Assembly (NCBI GenBank): GCA_002104985.1
Contig: MCGO01000078.1
Span: forward strand, 62,001-126,000
Length of the DNA stretch: 64,000 bases
Source: Rhizoclosmatium globosum
Lineage: Eukaryota > Chytridiomycota > Chytridiomycetes > Chytridiales > Chytriomycetaceae
Direction of reading: 5' to 3'
Position 1 is the first letter of the stretch, and each line of letters starts with the position of its first letter. Both the position numbers and the translations under genes were made by a program. Shown one piece after another: positions 45,067-57,117 of the stretch. The notes under the pieces are model-generated. The model did not search any database. It was not told where the DNA came from and was given only the letters and a program-made list of their open reading frames with translations.

Positions 45067-45723
45067 ATGGGTATCTCGTAAGTCTCCCACGCCCTCTTTG
45101 GCCTCTGTCTGGGATGTGGCATAGATAGCACAGGCTGCATAGGAAGGAGTATGAAGGAGGAAGGGGGAATAGCCTAAAAGGATGGAGGGGAGGAATCAAC
45201 GAAAGCACCTAAATGGGAGCCACTTTGGATTCAAACTATCGACACATCCTCTCTTTGTATGTCTCCTTATTCCTTCTATGTCAAACTGTCTCTCACGCAC
45301 AGTCGTGGGTGCTTTGCGCGCCACTCACTCAATTCCCCACCCTCCTTCCCTCCTTCTTTCCACTCTCCCACTAAAACCAACCCAAACCAAAAACCAGAAT
45401 GAAAGAAGGAATCAGACGCAACCCTCCAATCTACCTCCTCTTCACAGCCGTTGGATTCGGTGTCGGTCTTGCTGGTTACTTTGGGTGGCAGTTGAGTATT
45501 TTTTGAATTTCATTTACGAAAGCCACCCAATTATCTAATTATTATTTCTTTTGTTTTTTTATTTATTAGCGCTATTCGCACGGACCCTCACTTGCTCCTC
45601 GTTAACAAGAAGACAAACCCACACCCTTGGTTGAGTGTTGACCAGGGAACCAACATCAAGCTTTACTCCATCAACCAAAAGTTTGACAAGAATGTCAAGA
45701 AGGGGTACCATGACGACCTTTAA
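45067..45723 (+). CDS. NDUFA4/COXFA4-like mitochondrial subunit (MLRQ family)
   Basis: Three exons, of which the first codes for only 11 nt (45067-45077, 45398-45490, 45570-45723), give 85 residues. The sequence MGISMKEGIRRNPPIYLLF, a membrane helix (AVGFGVGLAGYFGW), then RTDPHLLLVNKKTNPHPW and IKLYSINQKFDK matches the B12D/MLRQ family, where the family ends with N.P.PW and Y.FYS. Members associate with cytochrome oxidase or complex I in the inner membrane. The long first intron (320 nt) carries an extended polypyrimidine region. Codons are C-biased, consistent with strong expression. Confidence 0.85.
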
Positions 45724-46959
45724 AGGAATTGTCTCGCGGCACTTCTTTTCTTTAGTTTTGTAGTATAACACAACCTCTTTTTTTTCTGGGAGAGGAAGGA
45801 AACCTATCCTTTTCATCTTTCTCTTTGGCTCTCGTCGAATAAAATACAACACCGTAATAGCTTGTGAATGTTTTTTGATTTGATGTGCTTTTTGATGATC
45901 GAGAGAACCCCTTAATAGTGAACGAGTGGCGTAACTGAAGGAAGAGCACATAAAGAAGAATATGAATTCGAAGAATATGAATTCTCCTTCATTAATTTTT
46001 TCTGAAACTTTATGGATGGTTCCCCTTCAAATTACATACAGTTGTATTGGGTGTCATTTATTATCCTCCTTAACCATGGTCGAATACCTTTCTGCGTTCT
46101 TCTAAGGTTCTTTTTAATCTGGAGAAGCAAAGAGATCAAACAAAGTGACCCTTCGATCAAAGGCATGGATGGTTTCAATAAGTAACAGACTGCGACGCTT
46201 TAATAACGTTCATAGCGTTATCGCTGATCTCTGTATCTTTTGAACCCTCCGTATAATCTCTCTATTAATTGGCCTTACAAATACTTTTCATGTTGTTTGT
46301 CAGCAGTCACCATGAGGGACCCTATCTCTTCATATCGATGCATGCAATCACCGAAACCGCAAAATATAACTGCATTCCGAATTATGAAACAGAGAGCCGT
46401 GGCGCTAGAGCGAAAATCGCCTAATGCGGAAAATAACCTCAGGTTCGAAATCCAATATGAAGTACTGAAAGGGGGCTGAAGGGCATGCTTGTTATGCGTG
46501 CTTTTCGGAAATTTTCGGAATATTTTTAGAAAAAAATTTCATTGAGCTGTCTCCCTGTCAAAAACCGCTTTCTGCACTGTGTTCTAAAAAAGATCAACCA
46601 CAAAAACGAGTGATATCTGTTAACATGGTTGAAGGTGAGAATGTGCTTTCACCTCGGCCTACTGCAATACCTTTCTACACTTGGATTCTATGGGGGAAAT
46701 CTTCTGGAAGTTTCAGATGAACGTTGAGCAAGTTCGACATCAACACTGGCGCCTCAACATCACCGTGAAACGAAGGGGAGCAGAAGTTGAAACCGGCCCT
46801 TTGCCTCAAACATACAGCAAATGCATTCAGCAGTTCACATTTGTCAGGCGATGCAGTTTCAGTTGGACCCCTCTTCACCCCTATCCCCGTTCCAAAAATG
46901 GCCTACATATTTCTTCCCCCTCCCCTCTTCGCCAAAAATATCATCCTGAAACTAACATC
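45724..46959. promoter_or_regulatory. Upstream region of the H+-ATPase gene
   Basis: These 1.24 kb separate the NDUFA4-like 3' end from the ATPase start. A pyrimidine-rich stretch (46901-46935, CCCCCTCCCCTCTTC) lies just before the ATG and is typical of strong fungal promoters near the transcription start. A direct repeat AAGAATATGAATTC occurs at 45956-45983. An open frame extends the ATPase upstream to 46681, but it is not conserved-looking, so I kept the ATG at 46960. Confidence 0.45.
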
Positions 46960-49873
46960 ATGACTGAAGCTAAACACGAGGAGCTCAACTCCAACGGCAA
47001 GAAGCCATTGAAGATGGAGGAAGCCGTGCACGTTGAAGTCGCCGATGATATTCCACCAGAGTTGGAGGCGCTCTTGCACGCCGAGCCATGTGTGGGTCTC
47101 TCTGACTCTGAGGTTGCCGAGCGTACTGCCCAGTTTGGTTTGAACGAGATTCCAGAGACCAAGACCAACCCTCTCCTCAAGTTCTTGTCGTACTTTTTGG
47201 GTCCTATCTCGTACCTCTTGGAAATCGCTTGTATTCTGTCTGGTGTGTTCGAGGACTGGATTGACTTTGGAATCTTGCTTGCTGTCTTGATCATCAACGC
47301 TTGCATTGGTTTCTTTGAGGAGGCTCGTGCTGAGTCTGCCTTGGATGCTCTCAAGAACACTCTTGCCTTGAAGTCTCGTTGCTGGAGAAACGGAAAGCTT
47401 GTGGAGGTTGACTCCAACACTCTTGTTCCAGGAGATATTATTGCGCTTCGTCTTGGTGATATTATTCCAGCTGATTGTCGTCTTTTGGGTGTCGGTGTCC
47501 AGGGTGAAATCTCCGAGGGTACTCTCCAGATTGACCAGTCTGCTCTTACCGGTGAATCCCTCCCTGTCCAGAAGGGTAAGGGTGTTACTGCCTACTCTTC
47601 CGCTATTGTCAAGCAAGGTCAGATGTTGGCTGTCGTTACCAAGACTGGTATCAACACTTTCATCGGCCGTGCTGCCAACTTGATCTCCATCACCACTGAG
47701 GAGGGTCACTTCCAAAAGATTATCAACTCCATCGGTAACTTCTTGGTCATCATCACTTGTGTAAGTTTGCTCCGGAATTAGTGATCGTGATTACGTTGTA
47801 TACTAATCGAATCCAATTTATTAGGGTATGGCTGTCGTTCTCTTCTTTGTTCGTACCTGGGCTGTCCCAGAAGACAAGGATGCTTCCACTGGTGACCGTG
47901 TCAAGGCTGCCCTCTTGGAAGTCTTGGTTTTGACCATCGCTGCTATTCCAGTCGGTCTCCCAACCATCATGTCCGTTACCATGGCTGTCGGAGCTTCCCA
48001 GCTCGCCAAGAAGGAGGTTATCGTCAAGCGTTTGACTGCCATCGAAGAGCTCGCTTCCGTCTCGATTCTCTGCTCTGACAAGACCGGTACTTTGACCCTC
48101 AACCAGCTTTCCTTCGACAAGCCATACCTCTCCAACAAGGGAAACACCACCGACGATTTCCACGGAACCGGAGTCCCATACACCGAGCAAGACCTTCTTT
48201 TGGCCTCTTTCTTCGCCTCTGAACCAGGAGCCCAAGACGCTATTGAATCTGCCATCCGTAAGGCCGCCCAAACCCGTGTCACCATCCTCAAGGAGCGTGA
48301 AAACCAGGACCACCACATCCCAGGCTACAAGGTCAACAACTTCATTCCATTCAACCCAACCTCCAAGTACACCGAAGCCACCGTCACTGACCTCTCCACC
48401 GGCAAGAAGTTCCGCACCATCAAGGGAGCCCCACAAGTCATTGTCCGCATGGTCGGAGGACACGATGAAGCCACCGCCGCCGTCAACGACTTTGCCCGCC
48501 GCGGTCTCCGTGCCCTCGGTGTCGCTCGCACCGTCGACGACGCCATGACCAAATTCGAAATGATTGGAATGATCTCCTTGCTCGACCCACCCCGTCCAGA
48601 CTCTGCCCACACCATCGAGGAATGCCACAAGCTCGGTATCTCTGTCAAGATGATCACTGGAGACCAACAGATTATCGGAAAGGAAGTTGCGCACCGTCTT
48701 GGTATGCACCGTACGATTTTGGATGCTTCCAAGTTGATGGATACTACGATTGATGAGGATGCTTTGATTGATCGGTGTGTTAAGTGTGATGGTTTCGCTC
48801 AGGTTATTCCGGAACACAAGTACAAGGTTGTTGAGTTGCTCCAGAAGCGTGGTTACCTTGTTGGTATGACTGGTGACGGTGTGAACGATGCTCCAGCTTT
48901 GAAGAAGGCCAACGTCGGTATTGCCGTCGAGGGTTGTACTGATGCCGCCCGTTCTGCCGCTGATATCGTTTTGCTCGCTGCCGGTCTTTCTACTATTGTT
49001 GATGGAGTCAAGACTTCCCGTGCTATTTTCCAGAGAATGAGATCTTACGCCTTGTACCGTATCGCTTCTACCATCCACTTCTTGTTGTTCTTCTTCATCT
49101 CCATCTGTGCCTACGGTTTCTCTCTTCCACCAAGATTGATTATTTTGATTGCCGTGTTGAACGATGCTGCTACCCTCGTTATCTCTGTCGACAATGCCCA
49201 GATTTCCCAGCGTCCAGACAAGTGGAGACTTGGTCAGCTCATTACTCTCTCCTTCATTCTCGGTTTCTTGTTGATGATTATTTCTTGGGCCCACTTCTTT
49301 GTTGCTCACTACGGTGTCGGTTACACTCAGCACTCTTACGACAAGTACCCTAACGAGGAGAACGCCGGTGTCCTCCAAACCATCATGTACCTCCAGATTT
49401 CATCTTGCCCACACTTTGTTATCTTCTCTACTCGTCTCCCAGGTTACTTCTACGAAAACATGCCATCTTGGACTTTCATTATCGCTGTCGCTGGTACCCA
49501 AGTCTTTGCCATGTTCATGTCCATCTTTGGTATCCGTGCTCTTGATGCTACTGCCATTGGATGGGGATGGGGTGTTGGAGTTCTTGCTGTTTCCACCGTC
49601 ATGTTCATGTTGCTCGACATTGTCAAGGTCCAGATTATCCGCAAGTGGTCCTTCGATCTTACTGTCAAGTTGTACCCAACCAAGGCCAGAAAGGCCGAGT
49701 TGCAGACCCGTCTTGCCAAGCGTGCTCTCAAGGCTCGTGTTGATGCCAACATCATCAAGGCTCGTAAGGTTTACTACATGACCATGGCTGTTGTTGCTTG
49801 GAGAAAGGCTCTTTCCCAGAGCAAGAAGGCTGTCAAGGGAGCTGCTGGTTCCACTGCCGTTGGAATCAACTAA
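46960..49873 (+). CDS. PMA1: Plasma-membrane H+-ATPase (P-type, class IIIA)
   Basis: Exons 46960-47760 and 47825-49873 join to 949 residues. Motifs in order: actuator TGES (ALTGESLPVQ), CSDKTGTLT with the phosphorylated Asp, KGAPQ in the nucleotide domain, DPPRPDS, MTGDGVNDAPALKKA in the hinge, and about ten membrane helices (VLIINACIGFFEEARAESAL, LLFFFISICAYGFSL and others). The pump builds the proton gradient that drives nutrient uptake. The C terminus is short and basic (WRKALSQSKKAVKG) and lacks the yeast-type autoinhibitory Ser-Thr tail, so regulation probably differs. The single intron is phase 0 in the transmembrane part. Extreme codon bias indicates very high expression. Confidence 0.97.
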
Positions 49874-49969
49874 GTTACATGAGTTAACTTCACTTTTAGT
49901 CTACACAGTTTTACACTTTTGATTCATTGATCAGGCTTCTAATAAATCGTAATTTATCAAATAAAATCG

Positions 49970-51772
49970 ATGTTCTTGACAGCAACACCCAAAAACCAGG
50001 CCACGTTCGCCGGCACCACCTTCTCGTCGACCCTCACTTTCCACCAGCAAAAAAGCGCAGTTTCCGCCGAGAAAGCACGGAAAAGCGGGTCGTTTCTGTG
50101 GGGATTTGCGCAGGTTCTCGGAACATTCTCGTTTGAGCAATCGCAAATTGGCTTTGACGTGGCCGAACTTGGGCGCATTCGGGGCAAGGGCGTCGTTGTT
50201 GGCGCGGGTTTCGGTGGAATTGCCCTCGAAAAAGAGTTGGAACGAGAACGAAATGGTTTGGTTTTGGTTTTGAGTTGGTTTTGTCTGTTGTTAACTGTGT
50301 TCAAATAGCATTCGCTCTACTTAGTACGGCTCCTTCAATCCTGTTTTATGACTTGAACTTGAAGGAGGGCGAAGAACGGAAGGGTTGAGTGGCCTTGTCC
50401 CTCTACATCAACCTCTGACAGCATACCACAATAGTCTCTTATGAAATCGAATTACCTTCAAATTTACCTCCTTCTTTCCGCGGGAAAACATTCAAAGTAC
50501 AATATAAGCTTGTCATTTGCATACAACCAGTGGGCGTTGCGAAACCGCTGATATTTCAACTTCCATTACGGATATACGCGAGCATTGGAGGTATCTTCAG
50601 ATTCTACAAATCTACGAATAATGAAATATTAATCGAGGATACTCAAGATATTCTGTCGCAACGGGTGTTTAACGTTTCATCGCCTGTTATCATCACAGAT
50701 GATATTGGAATCGTTGGGGAAGTCGTGAAACCAAAGCTTGTCAATGGAATTGACTTGGAAAGCTTGATGAGACGTGAGTCTTGCCATGGAATTTGGTCGA
50801 GTAATAACAGAACCGCAATCCCAGCACTCGTTGCCGAATCGGAGGAGGAGGAAATGACACTTGCACAGAAACTCACTCGGCACTGTCAAAAGTCTGGGAA
50901 AATATCGGTTGACATCTGTAAAGGCTCTGACCTGGTCGCACACTTCACTTTGGTCCGTGGCGCGTTTCGGGTTGGAGATACTGTGTTGGGTTTGCTAGAC
51001 TTTTCAAAGTGTACTGTCGCATGCTTTCAGGTAATCACCGTCACTTTTGCGACGGCATGCTCACTCACACATACACCACTACAGCTTTCAGCTTTCTTGG
51101 AACAAACCGAAACAGTCGATGAGAAACATGTACCTAGCAATAGCACCTCAACGAAAGGCGTCCGCACAGTATTAGCACAGCATCACTGCTGTGTAATCAA
51201 CACATCCCGCATAGATATATCCCTCAAAATACCTTCAACTGCAACACCCGATTTCAAGACATCCGTTGGTAACTGTCTCCTCTCATCACTCCTCCCAAAA
51301 ACATTAAAAACCTTTTCACAGCATCTGTATCATACAACCTCCGTCTCGAATTCATCACATCCCGAGGCCCGAATCCGAAACTCCTTGAACCCGTTGCAGC
51401 GATTCTGGATCCAACTGTGGCGGACATGGAAAACGCGCATGATCATCACGCTCAGAACTTTACGGCGTTGAAGTTGGTCGATAGAGTTGATGTGGAGGCG
51501 TTTGAATGTGTTTTGGGGATTAAAGTGTATCCGAGGGGAGATGATGTTTGGGGTGGAAATGGGAAGCAGTTTGAGGTTGGTGTGAATAAAGTGTGAATAT
51601 GATTGAGGCTATTTCAGCGGTCTCGTCCGTTCTTTTCCAGGTTTACCCTGAAAGTTCATCTAGGATTAGCATAACGACAATTACAAAGGACAATCCCCAA
51701 CACGATAAAGTTTCACAAGATTACCCGGGCCTTCCGGCCAAGGTGAATTACTTGCTGCCTCCATCATTGTAG
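49970..51772 (+). CDS. RGP1: Rgp1, subunit of the Ric1-Rgp1 Rab GEF
   Basis: Six exons (49970-50255, 50309-50383, 50435-51030, 51085-51268, 51322-51575, 51641-51772) join to 508 residues. Rgp1 features are an arrestin-like N-terminal sheet (NQATFAGTTFSSTLTF), the core VSYEIELPSNLPPSFRGKTF and VQYKLVICIQ, GAFRVGDTVLGLLDF, and VLAQHHCCVINTSRIDISL with VSYNLRLEFITS in the C-terminal half. With Ric1 it activates Ypt6/Rab6 at the Golgi for retrograde transport. I extended the gene past an in-frame TGA at 51594 by splicing to 51641, which adds a C terminus ending NYLLPPSL. It starts 96 bp after the ATPase stop, in the same direction. Confidence 0.9.
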
Positions 51773-51999
51773 CGCGCGTGCGGCCCAGAACATCTAAGGG
51801 CATCACAGACCTGTTATTGCCTCAAACTTCCTCTCACTATGCGTAAGAAGTCTCTCTAAGAAGTTGAAACCCACCAAAGTGAGCCCAACTATTTAGCAGA
51901 CTAAGGTCTCGTTCGTTATCGGAATTAACCAGACAAATCACTCCACCAACTAAGAACGGCCATGCACCACCACCCATAGAATCAAGAAAGAGCTCTCAA

Positions 52000-52030
<31 letters not shown>

Positions 52031-52365
52031 GAGTTTCCCCGATTCAATGCTGCGACAATGTCTGCCATTATCAATAGCAATTGCACCACAAATGCCGAAT
52101 TAGAATCTTTAAATACTTAAGATCTTGAAATCTTTCATAATGTTGTAGCCAGCTAAATTATCACGCAAACATCAATTAGACTGTTGACTGGAATAGCCGC
52201 AGAGAACCATCCTGTCGAGGTTTTCCCAACCTGCAATGAGAAATTGATTTGAGAAGAGTGAAATTCTTATTCTTATTATAACTTGATAAATGAACTGGAA
52301 ATTATCGCTGAAAAAGAATATGATATTACATTTAATTAATGGTACAAACATAAACAAGAATAAAC
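51773..52365. other. Intergenic region between two convergent genes
   Basis: These 593 bp lie between the Rgp1 end and the 3' end of the Zn2Cys6 gene. An ATG with a good splice donor (MSGPG, 52017-52031) is visible, but splicing to the CTTAG-like acceptor at 52147 gives a stop after two more codons. I see no supported gene. Confidence 0.4.
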
Positions 52366-54481
52366 TTAGGAGTTCAACTTCCAAAACAACCGCCAGCTTT
52401 CCTCACTTCTTCCCTTGAATCGTAAGCCACCAGACACCTCCAATCCAAGAAGCCCTAAAATGACATACGGTTCAGTTGTCCTTGTTTCCAAAATATCTTC
52501 ATCAACACCACCAATGGATATTATCCGCATACCCAATTCAAGCTCCTTCATCCCATCTAAACAAGAATTTCTTCCATCTTTGTGTACTTGATCAATCTCA
52601 GTCAACATTGCTTTCATACATTCCAAAATAGGCGTGAAATATCCTCCTCCCGCAGGCCCTTCTTCGAGTTCATTCACAGACTGAGCCATATCATGTAATC
52701 GTGTCCGAAGTCCGGAAAAGTCGTGAATCTGTATGCTCGTAAACTGCCACCATGCTAAATCCATTTTACAAAGAACAAACCAAATGACAACGAAGCATTC
52801 AAAGTACCATTCGATGGAATAGTTGACGGGTGTAAGTTCGAGGTTCCATTGGCGAAGTGTTTTGGAAAATTTACTCAGCGTGGATACTGTAAGTGCTGAA
52901 TTCAAGCAGTTACTGATTGCGGCGGATATTGTTTCGCGGTCAGCTGGGAGGAGAAGAAGTGGATGGTGTGATTGGAGGTGGGATAGAAACATAATGGGTC
53001 GATATATGAGTGATTTTGCAGTCTGGATTGCCATGTTCATTGATACAACTCGTTCGTCTCCCGCGGCGGCAATTTTGTTGATGAATAGGGTTTCATCGCT
53101 TTCGCAGATTACGTCTGGTGATTGCAATTCCAAGCGTACTTCGTTTGGAACAGCAGATTGAATGGATTGGAGACTCCCTTCGAAATATCGTACAGAGGAA
53201 TCTGAGAGCAAAGCGTTAACGCTTGTTGGTGGTATCATGAGCCGTCTCTTGATTTTAACAACGAGCTCTAACGCTCTACATTCTGATTGTCGTGTTGGCA
53301 TTGGAGCAAATATTGGATGAGGATCATAGACTTGCACTGGTGGTTTAATTTTATCGCAGGAAATGTCGTTACACTCAATAAAGCTTTCGTCGTTGCAAAG
53401 GGCTTGATGCATATAAAAGATGGAATACCAAATCCAGAAGCCTCTGCGACGGTCTTCCTTTTGGCGTTCGGTGAGATTTAAGTGATAAAGCCATGGAGAA
53501 TCGTCTGGATCGATGTGAAGTTTAAGCTGGCGAACCATTGAAAGTCCAGCTTTCAAGAACTGCATGCCAATGACAGGTTGACCATGAGCTAAACCGAGAG
53601 TATTAAACATTTATCACTGAATAGGTGAAGAAAATACTTACTGTATGCAAAGTGAGCAACATGAGTTGAAGCGTGGAAGTCTTCAATAGATGGTTGAAAC
53701 CCAATCTTCAGAAACGCTTTCCGGGCTCGCTTGTAATACATCAAAGCTTCTTCTTGCAGGAGATAGACACGAGCAAATACGGCGCATTTTATCAACCTTA
53801 TAAACGGTAGATAACGCATTTTTTTAGTCAATACATAACCTCATCACAATTCACCTCACCTATTACACTGGCGGAATAGAGAAAAAGTTGATCAGGAACA
53901 TTTCTGCATCGTGACTGAATGTCATGGGTGTTGGCAGTGTATAGTCTTTCGTAAGGAAGCGATGGCATAGGTTCCAATCTTTAAGGGAAGGCATCAGATC
54001 TGGATCTTGTAGTTCCCAATTCGCTGCTTCATGCTCGAGAAGAGAGGCATCGAAAGCGTTGAGAGAAAGTTGGAGGGTCAGGGACTGGGTCCAATAATTA
54101 CAAGATCCCGAAGCCCCAAGTGGAAAGTTTACGACTGATTCAGTCATTGTGTCATCAATCGTTATACTTGATCGACTGGAGAACGGTGGCGAAAGGTATG
54201 TGTCTGGTTGGGGCTGGGAGCCAGCCGCACTAAGACACTGGGTTTTGTTAATAAGCAACTTATTTCCCCATACGATTGGCTCTGGTCTATAATAGATGTC
54301 TTATTAGTATTTGGGACAACATCCGGACTACTTACGTTGATTGAAACAGGTTGTCAGGGTTTGTGAGGTATATGCACGGCACCCCCTTCACCTTGCAGCT
54401 GATGCATCCATCTCTGTCTTTACTGCAGCCCTTTTTGTGCTTCCGGCAGTCTTCGCATGATTTGATCTTGGTGGTGGCCAT
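52366..54481 (-). CDS. Zn2Cys6 transcription factor with fungal TF domain
   Basis: Four exons (54336-54481, 53867-54286, 53642-53796, 52366-53588) join to 647 residues. The N terminus is a textbook zinc cluster: CEDCRKHKKGC, then SKDRDGCISC and KVKGVPC, spaced C-x2-C-x6-C-x6-C-x2-C-x6-C. The middle homology region follows (VFARVYLLQEEALMYY, FLKIGFQPSIEDFHASTHVAHFAY, GMQFLKAGLSMVRQL, RRRGFWIWYSIFYMHQALCN). The protein probably binds CGG half-sites as a dimer; the regulated pathway cannot be told, and neighbours give no hint. The third intron ends at a CTCGGTTTAG acceptor, because the nearer acceptor leads to a stop. Confidence 0.9.
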
Positions 54482-55004
54482 GACGGTCTTGATTCGACCT
54501 TAAATGGAGATTCTGGCTGAGACCAAGATCTAAATTACTTCTACATTTCGCCTTGGAAAGTAACTTGAATTGGACCTCTTGCTAGTCAACTATCCTTGTT
54601 GAAAAAATACAACTTTAGAGCATACTTTCATTTTACTCGGGATTGTGATGTAATCAATATCTTATATTTCACCACAATTCCACACCTTCGCTTCCAGACA
54701 TCAACCTCGTCATCAACTTTGTAAAAATAAGGACAAAAACTGATGCTTATTTCAAACAAAAGGCGATAAAAGAGTGAGAGAGAAGAAAGATAAAAGAGAG
54801 AATAAAACTATAACAAAAAAACAAAAACAAAAACAAAAGAACGGGTGTGCTTGAAAACAAAAAACAAAAAATATCACTACGACCAACTACTAAACAAAAA
54901 AAGACTACACTCCACCCTCGACGAAAACACCAACAACCAGAACCTAAACAAAACACGCTTCCACAACCAAAGGTATCCCCCCACACTTCCCTCCTTCCTT
55001 CTTT
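54482..55004. other. Intergenic, A-rich low complexity
   Basis: These 523 bp contain the upstream side of the Zn2Cys6 gene and the 3' UTR of casein kinase. The stretch 54770-54890 is a string of AAAACAAAAAC and GAGAGAAAG units. No coding exon is visible. Confidence 0.45.
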
Positions 55005-56996
55005 TTACTGTTCCTCCTGCGCTTGACGCTCCCGAGCCTCTTGCTACACAGAAAAAGTCAGCTCAAAAACCGTACACACAAAAAAAAAACAAAAAACTTT
55101 TACCTGATACTTGACAACAGTCCAATCAAACACATAATCATAATGGAACCCTTCCCTCACAAACAAGTCCCTGAAAATCTTTCTCAAGTAGCTGTAATCC
55201 GGTTTATCGTCGAACCGCAGGGACCGCGTGTAATTCAGGTACACGACAAATTCGTTCGGGAAGCCGCGGCATAGGTGGTCTGCTGGGGTTGTCATTTTCT
55301 TTTCCATGATTCGGTCGTATTTTTGTTTTTTGGTGGCTGCTTTGAGGCCTTGCCAGGGGAGGGAGCCGCGGCAAAAGTACATTAGGACGTAGCCGAGGGA
55401 TTCTAGGTCGTCTCGTCTTGATTGTTCTTTTTTGGGAGGTGGGGAAGGGTGTGGGTGTTTAGTACGACGTTTTTGGATGAGATGTAGAAAAGGAAGACAA
55501 GACTCACCAACTCCCAAGTGTGTGTTGATGGACACATATCGCGCTGTTCCAGTCAAGTTCTTGTTCTCTTTGTATGGGATATGCAGGTGTGTCTTTGGGT
55601 CTCTGTACTTTTTGGCGAGTCCAAAGTCAATGACATTGACTTGGTTCCCGCGTTTCCCGAGTCCCATCAGAAAGTTGTCTGGTTTGATGTCACGGTGGAT
55701 AAAGTTTTTTGAGTGGATGTATTCGATTCGAGAGAGCTGTGCGGGAGGTGGAAGGGTTAATAAGGTGGGCTTTGTTTGGTAAGGAGTGGAATGGATATGG
55801 ACTTGAAGGCGTTGTATATCATCTTCGATAGTAAGGTCTCGCTTGTAGAGGGTATTGGTGTTGCAGCAAAGTTCAATATCAATCGAGGGGTGGAAAGCTG
55901 CCCACGTGTCCGATTCTAGATTGACAGCAATTGAAGAAATATCCAGACACTTAATCCCACTCTTTTGTTCACACGATACTCAATTTTAATGCCGGGTAAT
56001 ATGTAGATCGGCATGAGAAAATCGCTGCGCACTTGCCAACGTATCCACCTCTAGCCTGCATCATCCAGCATTTTGAAGCATAGATTGCGTCATTTTCTCA
56101 TAGACTTTGGAGGTTCCATGTAATATCCTGGTTTCTAGACTGCCGCTGATGACGCTCAAGTTAACGCAAGTATTACCAATTGATCGGCGAGCAACAGGAC
56201 AGTTTTGAGAGAGAATTTACGTCCACAGAAGTTGAATAAGTCTTCGAGAGACGGGCCGAGCAAGTCGACCACCATGCAATTGTATCCAGCTTCCACACCA
56301 AAGTATCGGACGAATGGGATTCCAACTAGTTTTGATAGTCAGTAACCTTCTTTTACAGGATAGATGCTCATGAAGAGGATAGAATAACGGTTTGGAAGTG
56401 TCTCCACACGAAACCCCCGCCAAGAGCATTTGTCCCCCTTCCTAGGTAATAACCCCTTCACTAAATCCAGGCTAATATTCCGCGTCAGTTTCCGAGTGTG
56501 CAACCCATTCGTCCCAGTTCATTTTCGCAGCAAGGAAGCCACCCAAATGAGCGCACATCAAATCCCCCTCCAAAGACTAACCACCACCGGCGAGCGACTT
56601 GTAAACACGTGCTTCGTACTCCAATTGCGGATGTTTTGCGCGGACCGATTCGAGTTTGACCGCGACTTCTTCGCCGTTGATTGTGTTGGTTCCTGTTTGT
56701 GTTCTGGGTTAGCCGCCTGTCCCTAGGCCCTTCTTCCCAGGCCCTTCTTCCCTAGGACACAAGAGAGAGTGTCCTAGCAAGAAAGCAAGTCCTAGGCTCC
56801 TAGGCTCTCCTAGTAAAAACAACCTCAACCACCACCACCAAAAACACAAACCAAGGAAAATATCGCCAAACGACCCACTTCCGATTTTGCGGCCCAGTCG
56901 GTACTTTCCGCCAATCCCAAGTTCGGTCAGTGGATGTGGTTGGTTTGCTGCAGGAAGTCCGGGGGCGGCGGACGCGGAGCCGGGGGGGCCTTGCAT
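55005..56996 (-). CDS. Casein kinase 1, delta/epsilon type
   Basis: Six exons (56852-56996, 56582-56692, 56177-56325, 55508-55736, 55104-55426, 55005-55043) join to 331 residues. Motifs: [21 protein letters not shown] (glycine loop), [41 protein letters not shown] (catalytic loop), [12 protein letters not shown] (DFG) and [15 protein letters not shown], the CK1 signature in place of APE. CK1 delta/epsilon (Hhp1/Hrr25) acts in DNA repair, trafficking and chromosome segregation. The C-terminal tail after YDYVFDW is very short, ending [12 protein letters not shown], so it lacks the long autoinhibitory tail and prenylation site of other forms. Introns 3 (440 nt) and 2 (256 nt) are long for this window. 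Confidence 0.95.
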
Positions 56997-57117
56997 TTCT
57001 TTTTTGGCGTTTTGGTTGGTTGGTTGGCTTTGGAGAAAGAGAGTGAAAGAAGAGAACAGTCACAGTAGTGAAAAAATAGAATTAAAAAACAAATAAAAGA
57101 ATTGCTTTATTAGAACG

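Noticed and set aside
46681..46959. N-terminal extension of the H+-ATPase to an upstream ATG
   Set aside because: The added 93 residues match no P-type ATPase N terminus, and the biased codon use starts only at 46960.
47753..49378. 541-codon open frame on the minus strand
   Set aside because: It is antisense to the H+-ATPase, whose codon bias keeps the opposite strand free of stops. Its Val/Gly/Asp-rich sequence has no domain.
52017..52165. Small two-exon gene starting MSGPG
   Set aside because: Splicing to the only good acceptor gives a six-residue product, so it is at most a leader or chance site.
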